DNA of 7,289 nt from JALHQU01 sp043745295 (GTDB lineage Bacteria; Planctomycetota; Planctomycetia; Gemmatales; Gemmataceae). The DNA is taken from the NCBI GenBank assembly GCA_043745295.1, contig JAYTTN010000227.1, positions 1-7,289 on the forward strand, in the 5' to 3' direction. Shown one piece after another: positions 1-4,780 of the stretch. The translations under genes were made by a program, and so were the position numbers. Below the pieces are notes generated by a model that was given only the letters and a program-made list of their open reading frames with translations, made no database searches and was not told where the DNA came from. Positions within the stretch are counted from its first letter, which is position 1, and every line of letters starts with the position of its first letter.

Positions 1-69
1 GCGCGGGCGGACGACCAGCAGGATCTGGGCGAGCGGGTGCTCCGGGCGTGGGGGGTGACCGGTGCCTGA
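1..69 (+). CDS. C-terminal end of an upstream gene (partial)
   Basis: The frame starting at base 1 stays open to a TGA at 67-69 and encodes a 22-residue tail ending in LGERVLRAWGVTGA. Its composition is normal for a soluble helical protein. If real, it overlaps the next gene's GTG start by 8 nt, a common arrangement for co-transcribed genes. Frame 2 also reaches a stop (56-58), but its product (RTTSRIWASGCSGRGG) looks less like a protein. Too little is present to name a function. The call rests on composition and the overlap only. Confidence 0.4.
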   Translation, partial: ARADDQQDLGERVLRAWGVTGA

Positions 70-1075
70 CCCGTTCCGCCGCCTGCTGTCCCGGCTGGAC
101 GGCGGGGCCGTCGTGCTGACTGCGGACGACCGGTGGGACCTCGCCGACGACTGGGACGCGCTGGCCGCCGCCGGGTTGCTCGCCGAGACGACGCCGGCGA
201 CGGCGGTGGCCTGCGCATCGTGCGACCGGCCGCATTCCGAGGTCGTGTTTTCCGTGGAGACGGAGGGGCGGCCGCCGCGGTGGTTTCACCGCTGTCCCGA
301 GTTCGGCTCGGTGCGGGTGGAGCCGGAGGAACTGCGGCAGTGGGCGGTGCGCATCCCGGCGCTCGGTCGGCCGCTGACCGGCCGCGACGCCGAGGAACAC
401 GTGCCGGGGTTGGTCTGGCGGTTGGGGCCGATCCCGGTCGGCACCATCGCCCGCGTCGGCTGGCTGGTGGCCGGCTGGCGCGGGCGGACCGGGATCGCCG
501 ACGCGGTGCCGGAGTTGCTCGCCGCGAATGCGGTCGTGTTCGTCCCGCGCCACCTGCCGACGGCGGCGGTGTGGGGCAGCGTCCCGCTGGTGGTGGTGCC
601 GCTGATCGACGTGCTGCGCGTCACCGGCACCGGCGTGGAGGTGAACCGCCCGGCGCTGGCCGGATGCCTGCCGCCGGAACCGATGGTCGTGGTCGAGACG
701 GACGACCGGCCGCGGCTGACCCTTCCGTCGGGAACCCGCTGGGAAGACGTGACCCTCGTCGTCGATGACCACCACCTCGACCTGGTCCTCGACCGGGACC
801 GTCACCGCGTCGGGTACGCCGACCTGGGGCTGGCCGACGGGCGGACCGGTGCGCCCGTCGGGGCATGGCTGGCGTTCCGGCTGCTCGCCCGCACGGGGGA
901 GTTGACCCCCGGCGACGGCATCGACACCAAGCCCGGCACGCTCAAGAACCACATGACCAAGTTGCGGGAGGCGCTGACGCGGTGGACCGGACTGGCCGGC
1001 GACCCGCTCCAACCCGTCCGCAAACGGAAGCCGTACCGCCCCCGATTCCAACTCCGCACCCTGGATACGCTCTGA
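62..1075 (+). CDS. Unrecognised 337-aa protein with Cys/His cluster and C-terminal winged-helix-like segment
   Basis: I do not recognise a named family. Residues 51-78 hold C51-x2-C54, H58, H76 and C78, a plausible zinc-binding knuckle, followed by a conserved-looking LRQW segment (91-94). The middle (about 115-215) alternates hydrophobic strands (VVF, PLVVVPLIDVL) and may form an alpha/beta core. Residues 265-335 resemble the end of a winged helix of the response-regulator effector type: a helix, then TLKNHMTKLREAL (293-305), then a basic tail (RKRKPYRPRF, 320-329). This suggests DNA binding, but no receiver domain is present. There is no signal peptide or membrane segment. The GTG start at 62 is preceded only by a G-run (51-55), so translation may be coupled to the upstream gene through the 8-nt overlap. 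It is probably a regulatory or accessory protein of a genomic island; that role is inference. Confidence 0.8.
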   Translation: MPDPFRRLLSRLDGGAVVLTADDRWDLADDWDALAAAGLLAETTPATAVACASCDRPHSEVVFSVETEGRPPRWFHRCPEFGSVRVEPEELRQWAVRIPALGRPLTGRDAEEHVPGLVWRLGPIPVGTIARVGWLVAGWRGRTGIADAVPELLAANAVVFVPRHLPTAAVWGSVPLVVVPLIDVLRVTGTGVEVNRPALAGCLPPEPMVVVETDDRPRLTLPSGTRWEDVTLVVDDHHLDLVLDRDRHRVGYADLGLADGRTGAPVGAWLAFRLLARTGELTPGDGIDTKPGTLKNHMTKLREALTRWTGLAGDPLQPVRKRKPYRPRFQLRTLDTL

Positions 1076-1087
1076 CCGGCGTGAGAT

Positions 1088-1222
1088 CGGTCATTAATGA
1101 CGCTCGCGCCGAGCCAGTCCGGAAGAAATCCCAAAAACTTCGTCCCGTCTGAAACTCAGTTTCGGCAAACACTTCCGGCGACTTCGTTCCGAAATCCTCC
1201 CGCGATGCGTCACGAATGACCG
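1088..1222. promoter_or_regulatory. Inverted pair of 16-bp operator-like sites
   Basis: The reverse complement of 1088-1103 reads GCGTCATTAATGACCG and the + strand at 1207-1222 reads GCGTCACGAATGACCG, 14 of 16 identical and in opposite orientation, with 103 bases between them. The core of the first (1090-1101, GTCATTAATGAC) is a perfect 12-bp palindrome. The second keeps the GTCA-N4-TGAC arms. This is the form expected of binding sites for a dimeric repressor or of paired sites for looping. The two AlpA-like proteins encoded nearby are possible ligands, but that is inference. Confidence 0.5.
1151..1163. promoter_or_regulatory. GAAACT-C-AGTTTC dyad
   Basis: Six-base arms GAAACT and AGTTTC flank a single C. 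The dyad centre (1157) almost coincides with the midpoint (1155) between the two 16-bp sites. A one-base loop cannot fold as a hairpin, so a protein binding site is more likely than an RNA structure. Its placement in the low-GC core fits an operator over a promoter, though I cannot point to convincing -35 and -10 boxes. Confidence 0.35.
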
Positions 1223-1238
1223 GAAAGGGCAACCGCAC

Positions 1239-1297
1239 GCGGTCGCCGTTCGCCGACCGCACGCCCGCACCCGCTCCGCATCCCCCCGCACGCGGGG
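1239..1297 (+). promoter_or_regulatory. Two small hairpins in the likely leader of the 1444 gene
   Basis: GCGGTCG (1239-1245) pairs with CGACCGC (1254-1260) around an 8-base loop. CCCCG (1284-1288) pairs with CGGGG (1293-1297) around CACG. Neither is followed by a T-run, so they are poor intrinsic terminator candidates. If transcription starts in the low-GC core, both would lie in the 5' leader. Short GC-rich hairpins also occur by chance in DNA of this composition. Confidence 0.25.
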
Positions 1298-1429
1298 ACA
1301 ACCGTTCTCGGCGCGCACGCGGAGTCCGGAAAATCGCGATGGCCGAGTGAGCGGCGATGACGGCGGCCAGCGGCACACGACGGCTGGCGGCGGGCGGATG
1401 AGGGCGTCACCCAGGCTCACGTTTTTGAC

Positions 1430-1435
1430 AGGAGG
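1430..1435 (+). promoter_or_regulatory. Consensus Shine-Dalgarno AGGAGG for the 1444 gene
   Basis: AGGAGG lies 8 bases upstream of the ATG at 1444 and fixes that start. It is the best ribosome binding site in the window. It is bracketed exactly by TGAC (1426-1429) and GTCA (1436-1439), so a weak 4-bp stem could hold the site in its loop. Confidence 0.75.
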
Positions 1436-1443
1436 GTCACACG

Positions 1444-2058
1444 ATGGGCGGTCTGTTCAGCGGGCGGTGGGGGTGGCACCGGCGGAAGACGCGGGTGGAC
1501 GAGTGCCGCTCGTTCAGCATTTCCGCGCTAGTGGGCGACACCCCGCCGTCGGCCGGGCACGCCGCCCGGTTCGAGTGGCGGAGCGACGACGGCAAGAGCG
1601 TCCTGGCGTCGGTCACCTTCGCCCTCCTGGCCCCCCACCGGGTGATCCTCGGCTACCGCTGGGGCGCGGCGGAGAAGCAGGTGACCCTGCCGTTCGACCT
1701 GGTGCCGCTGCCCACTCCGAACGGCGGCACCCGGTACCTGGCCGTCTGTCCGCTGGTGGCGAACGACCGCCCGTGCCGGCGGCGGGTGGCCCGGTTGTTC
1801 CTGCCGCCCGGCTCGCCGTACTTCGGCTGCCGGCACTGCCACCGGCTGACGTACCGCTCCCGGCAGGGCCACGACCCGCGCGTCACCCGTCTGCTGAAGA
1901 GCGGCAAACTGCCCGAAATGGCGGCCCACCTCGAAGGGCAGTCGGTGCAGACCCTCGGCCTGATCCTGTTCGCCCTGACCGAGGAGCAACGCCGCTTCGA
2001 CCGCGCGCTGAAGACGTTCGACCCGAAACCCGAACCCCGACGGAGGAAGTCGAAATGA
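1444..2058 (+). CDS. Conserved 204-aa zinc-ribbon protein, 'MGG..SGRW' type
   Basis: The protein opens with MGGLFSGRWGW followed by a basic segment and a VDECRSFSI stretch (18-26), a layout I recall from uncharacterised proteins scattered across planctomycete and proteobacterial islands. A beta-rich middle (40-90) leads to a four-cysteine zinc ribbon: C102-P-x8-C111, then C129-x2-C132 in a FGCRHCHRLTY segment. The remainder is helical with a basic tail (RRRKSK). No catalytic motif is visible, so nucleic-acid binding or a structural zinc site is the most that can be inferred. Translation starts at ATG 1444 behind a consensus ribosome binding site. The stop overlaps the next start as ATGA (2055-2058), so the two genes are probably translationally coupled. 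The low-GC repeat region directly upstream is the likely control point. Confidence 0.88.
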   Translation: MGGLFSGRWGWHRRKTRVDECRSFSISALVGDTPPSAGHAARFEWRSDDGKSVLASVTFALLAPHRVILGYRWGAAEKQVTLPFDLVPLPTPNGGTRYLAVCPLVANDRPCRRRVARLFLPPGSPYFGCRHCHRLTYRSRQGHDPRVTRLLKSGKLPEMAAHLEGQSVQTLGLILFALTEEQRRFDRALKTFDPKPEPRRRKSK

Positions 2059-2300
2059 CCCGCGACACGACCCCGGACGAACCGGCGAACCCCCGACCGC
2101 TGCTGATCGACATCCACGCGCTGGCCGGGCTGCTGGACCGCTCGGAGGCGTCGCTGGAGCGCGACCAGGCCGCCGGCCGGCTGCCCTCCCCGGTGTGGTT
2201 GGGCGGCAGCCGCAAGTGGCGGAGGAAGGAGATCGAGCGGTGGGTGGATGCCGGCTGCCCCAGCCAAGACGAGTGGAGCGAATTGACCGCCGACAGGTGA
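2055..2300 (+). CDS. AlpA/excisionase-like helix-turn-helix DNA-binding protein
   Basis: This 81-aa protein is a single winged HTH domain of the MerR-like/AlpA/excisionase type. LLIDIHALAGLLDRSEASLERDQAAGRLPSPV (residues 16-47) covers the helix-turn-helix, with the usual recognition-helix serines and the 'GRLPSPV' turn. LGGSRKWRRKEIERWVDAGCP (49-69) is the wing and final helix, close to the family pattern lG-RkWrr-EIe-Wv-aGCP. Such proteins act as excisionases or as regulators of integrase and element genes. The ATG at 2055 overlaps the preceding stop and has GGAGG at 2042-2046, spaced 8 bases. The same frame is open upstream of 2055, but that extension only shadows the zinc-ribbon gene. Without the integrase in view, excisionase and transcriptional regulator cannot be told apart. 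Confidence 0.88.
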   Translation: MTRDTTPDEPANPRPLLIDIHALAGLLDRSEASLERDQAAGRLPSPVWLGGSRKWRRKEIERWVDAGCPSQDEWSELTADR

Positions 2301-2328
2301 ACTCCGGAACCGATTCCCACCCCGAACG

Positions 2329-2372
2329 GCGACGCCGATCCGCACCGGCCAAGGTCCACGGATCGGCGTCGC
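2329..2372 (+). promoter_or_regulatory. Perfect 14-bp stem-loop abutting the next ribosome binding site
   Basis: GCGACGCCGATCCG (2329-2342) is the exact reverse complement of CGGATCGGCGTCGC (2359-2372), with a 16-base loop that can form an inner ACC/GGT pairing. The stem ends one base before GAAGGA (2373-2378), the ribosome binding site of the 2386 gene. No T-run follows, so a simple intrinsic terminator is unlikely. It may be a translational control structure, an RNA-processing or stability element between the regulator and replication genes, or a protein-binding dyad. Confidence 0.6.
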
Positions 2373-2385
2373 GAAGGACCGACCG

Positions 2386-2571
2386 ATGAACGATACGCGC
2401 GCCGTGCCCGCCGGTCAACCGGTGACGCTGCACGGCCACACGCTGGACGCCGCGGACGCGGCCGGGCGGCTCGCCACCCCCGGCGCGGTGGTCGGGTACG
2501 CCGACTCCGACGGCCGTCCCGTCGTCACCGCGCTCGACGAACTGGCCGACGCCGAAGGCGGTGCCGCGTGA
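2386..2571 (+). CDS. Small acidic protein of unknown function, 61 aa
   Basis: I do not recognise this protein. It is acidic, with no Cys and no membrane segment. Its middle, VTLHGHTLDAADAAGRLATP (13-32), could be a strand followed by an amphipathic helix, then VVGYADSDGRPVVTALDELA (35-54), a hairpin and helix. Evidence that it is a real gene: ATG 2386 lies 7 bases after GAAGGA (2373-2378), and its TGA overlaps the GTG of the primase gene as GTGA (2568-2571). It therefore probably serves as the leading, coupled cistron of the replication operon. It could be a replication accessory or regulatory peptide; nothing in the sequence decides this. Confidence 0.65.
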   Translation: MNDTRAVPAGQPVTLHGHTLDAADAAGRLATPGAVVGYADSDGRPVVTALDELADAEGGAA

Positions 2572-4751
2572 CCGCCCCGTTCCCGACCGCCGCCCCGGAG
2601 GCGGCCGAACTGTACCTGGCCCGCGGGTTCATGCCCATTCCGCTGGACGGCCCGCGGACCAAGAAAGTCACCCGCGACGGCTGGCCGGACGAGCGGTACG
2701 CCGCGGCCGAGGCCGCCGCGTTCGCCGGCCGGAACGTCGGGCTGCTGCTCGGCGCGCCGTCGAACGGGCTGGTGGACGTGGACCTCGACTGCCCGGAGGC
2801 GATCCGCGCGGCCGCCGTGCTGCTGCCGCGCACCGACCTGGCGAGCGGGCGGGCCGGGGCGATCCGGTCGCACTGGTGGTACGCGTGCGACCCGCTGCCC
2901 GCGAAGTCGCTGAAGCTGTTCGACCCGACCCGCGACGCCGGCCACCCCGACGGCCACGTCCTCCTCGAACTGAGGGCCGGCGAAGGCAACGCGCTCATGA
3001 CCGTGGTGCCGCCGTCCACGCACGCGGACACCGGCGAGTCGATTCTCTGGCACTCGTTCGGCGAGCCGAAGCGGATCGGCGCGGCGGACCTGGAAAAAGC
3101 CGTCCGCAAGGTGGCCGCCGCGAGTCTGCTCGGCCGGCACTGGCCGACGGGCGGGCGGCACGACGCGGCCCTCGCGCTGGCCGGCGGTCTGCTCCGCGCC
3201 TGGGACGGCGACGCGGAGCGCGTCGAGGCGGTCGTTGGTGCCGTGTGCGCCGCCGCGGCGGACGAGGAACTGAGCGACCGGCTGGCGGCGGTGCGGGACA
3301 CCGCCGAGAAGCTGGCGGCGGGCGGGAACGTGACGGGCTGGCCGAAGCTGGCGGCGCTCGTCGGCGACGCGGTGGTGACGCGGGTGCGGGAGTGGCTGGA
3401 CATCCGCGCCACCCCGCCGGCCGCGGCGGGAGCGGCGGAGTCGCCGGCCCCGGACTGGCCCGACCCGCCGCACGAGGCCGCGTTCCACGGGCTGGCCGGC
3501 GACATCGTCCGCGCCCTCGACCCGGACACCGAGGCCGATCCGGTCGCGCTGCTGGCGCAGCTGCTCGTCTACTTCGGCAACCGGATCGGCCGGTCGGCGC
3601 ACTTCGCGGTGGAGGCGGATCGGCACTTCGCCAACGAGTTCGCGGTGCTGGTCGGCCGGTCCAGCAAGGCCCGCAAGGGGACGAGCAAGGGGCGGGTGCA
3701 GCGGCTGTTCCAGGACGCCGAGGACCGCCTCCGCGACCCCGACGCGGTCCCCGACGCGGACGCCCCGTCGTGGGTGGGCGACCGCGTGCAGTCCGGCCTG
3801 TCGAGCGGCGAGGGGGCCATCTGGGCCGTCCGCGACCCCGTCGTCAAACAGGAGCGGGTCAAGGAGCGGGGGCAGGCGGCGCGGTACGAGAGCGTCGTCG
3901 CCGACCCCGGCGAGCCGGACAAGCGGCTGCTCGTCGTCGAGCCGGAGTTCGCCAACGTGCTGAAGCAGACGGAACGCCAGGGGAACACCCTGTCGGCCGT
4001 CCTGCGGCAGGCGTGGGAGTCCGGTCACCTGCGGACGCTGACGAAGAACAGCCCGGCCCGCGCCACCGACGCGCACGTCAGCGTCATCGGCCACATCACC
4101 GCCGAGGAGCTGGCCCGCTACCTGACGGCGACCGAGAGCGCGAACGGGTTCGCCAACCGGTTCCTGTGGTTCGCCGTGCAGCGGTCGAAGGAACTGCCGG
4201 AGGGCGGGCGGGGCATCCCGGACGCCGTCTGGACCGCCCTCGTCGACCGGTTGGCCGCCGCCATCCGGTTCGCCGAGACGGTCGGCCAAGTCCGCCGCGA
4301 CGAGCCGGCCCGCGAGCTGTGGCGGCGGGTGTACGGCCCCCTGTCCGCCGGCCGGCCGGGGCTGGCCGGGTGCCTGGTCGGCCGGTCGGAGGCCCACGTC
4401 ACCCGGCTGTCGCTGCTGTACGCGCTGCTCGACGGGTGCGACGCCGTCGGCGTCGGGCACCTCCTGTCGGCGCTGGCGCTGTGGGACTTCGCCGAGCGGT
4501 CGGTGGCGTTCATCTTCGGCGACTCCCTCGGCGACCCGGTCGCCGACGACGTGCTGCGGTTGATCCGGCGGGCGGGCACCGCCGGCGTCACCCGCACCGA
4601 CATCCAGGGCTACCTCGGCCGGCACGTGCCGAGCGACCGGCTGAACCGCTCGCTCGGCCTGCTCCTGACCAACCGCAAGGCCCACCCGGTGAAGGTCGAG
4701 ACCGCCGGACGGTCGGCCGAGCGCTGGTTCCCCGGCCCGCCGCCGGCGTGA
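2568..4751 (+). CDS. Primase-polymerase/helicase: AEP prim-pol domain fused to DUF3987-like ATPase
   Basis: This 727-aa protein should synthesise primers and unwind DNA at an element's own origin. Residues 8-165 are an archaeo-eukaryotic primase (prim-pol) domain. YLARGFMPIPL (16-26) opens it, VDVDLD (69-74) supplies metal ligands D70 and D72, and H102 in SHWWY is the nucleotide-binding His. E134 in LLELRAG is the third acidic site, and PPSTHADTG (148-156) is the usual closing motif. A helical linker (185-280, with GGRHDAALALAG) precedes a DUF3987-like ATPase (about 300-650). There the phosphate loop appears as GRSSKARKGTSKG (363-375), LLVVEPE (455-461) is Walker B-like, and GFANRFLW (527-534) carries a possible arginine finger. 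Residues 655-725 look like a winged helix. The GTG start is coupled to the 61-aa gene (GTGA overlap), with weak GAAGG at 2554-2558. The later ATG at 2631 would remove domain start residues. Confidence 0.92.
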   Translation: MTAPFPTAAPEAAELYLARGFMPIPLDGPRTKKVTRDGWPDERYAAAEAAAFAGRNVGLLLGAPSNGLVDVDLDCPEAIRAAAVLLPRTDLASGRAGAIRSHWWYACDPLPAKSLKLFDPTRDAGHPDGHVLLELRAGEGNALMTVVPPSTHADTGESILWHSFGEPKRIGAADLEKAVRKVAAASLLGRHWPTGGRHDAALALAGGLLRAWDGDAERVEAVVGAVCAAAADEELSDRLAAVRDTAEKLAAGGNVTGWPKLAALVGDAVVTRVREWLDIRATPPAAAGAAESPAPDWPDPPHEAAFHGLAGDIVRALDPDTEADPVALLAQLLVYFGNRIGRSAHFAVEADRHFANEFAVLVGRSSKARKGTSKGRVQRLFQDAEDRLRDPDAVPDADAPSWVGDRVQSGLSSGEGAIWAVRDPVVKQERVKERGQAARYESVVADPGEPDKRLLVVEPEFANVLKQTERQGNTLSAVLRQAWESGHLRTLTKNSPARATDAHVSVIGHITAEELARYLTATESANGFANRFLWFAVQRSKELPEGGRGIPDAVWTALVDRLAAAIRFAETVGQVRRDEPARELWRRVYGPLSAGRPGLAGCLVGRSEAHVTRLSLLYALLDGCDAVGVGHLLSALALWDFAERSVAFIFGDSLGDPVADDVLRLIRRAGTAGVTRTDIQGYLGRHVPSDRLNRSLGLLLTNRKAHPVKVETAGRSAERWFPGPPPA

Positions 4752-4769
4752 GTGTCCCCGTCCCCCACC

Positions 4770-4775
4770 GAGGAG
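4770..4775 (+). promoter_or_regulatory. Ribosome binding site GAGGAG deciding the polymerase start
   Basis: GAGGAG sits 5 bases before the GTG at 4781. An alternative in-frame GTG at 4748 overlaps the primase stop as GTGA but has no ribosome binding site, so 4781 is preferred. The choice changes only 11 residues of a tail outside the conserved domains. Confidence 0.65.
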
Positions 4776-4780
4776 AAGTC

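Larger units (their letters stand above)
1076..1443. other. Main intergenic region with low-GC core and repeats
   Basis: This is the only stretch over 300 bases without a supported gene. Bases 1121-1200 are 40/80 G+C, far below the flanking genes, and are rich in A and T runs (for example CCAAAAACTT). The region carries an inverted pair of 16-bp sites, a central 13-bp dyad, two near-identical direct repeats ACTTCGTYCCG (1137-1147 and 1181-1191, 10 of 11 identical) and two small hairpins further on. Open frames across it on either strand give basic, low-complexity peptides with no domain-like features, and none has a convincing ribosome binding site. It most likely holds the promoter and operators of the downstream operon. 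A replication origin is the alternative, given the neighbouring primase and polymerase genes. Confidence 0.6.

Noticed and set aside
1073..1093. TGACCG/CGGTCA hairpin over the stop of the 62-1075 gene as a terminator
   Set aside because: The stem is only 6 bp and is followed by mixed sequence (TTAATGACG) rather than a T-run. The right arm is better explained as part of the 16-bp site.
1094..1420. Minus-strand open frames in the main intergenic region
   Set aside because: The products are basic and low in structure, with no convincing start signals. The region is better explained by its repeats.
1425..1430. TTGACA as a consensus -35 box
   Set aside because: It runs into the Shine-Dalgarno and the ATG follows 13 bases later, leaving no room for a -10 box and leader of the 1444 gene.
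1347..2054. Upstream open extension of the 2055 HTH gene
   Set aside because: It overlaps the zinc-ribbon gene in another frame, is Arg/Pro/Gly-rich, and the ATG at 2055 has its own ribosome binding site and a normal domain start.
2561..4780. Open frame continuing upstream of the polymerase start
   Set aside because: It is a shadow of the primase gene in another frame. GTG 4781 with GAGGAG is the supported start.
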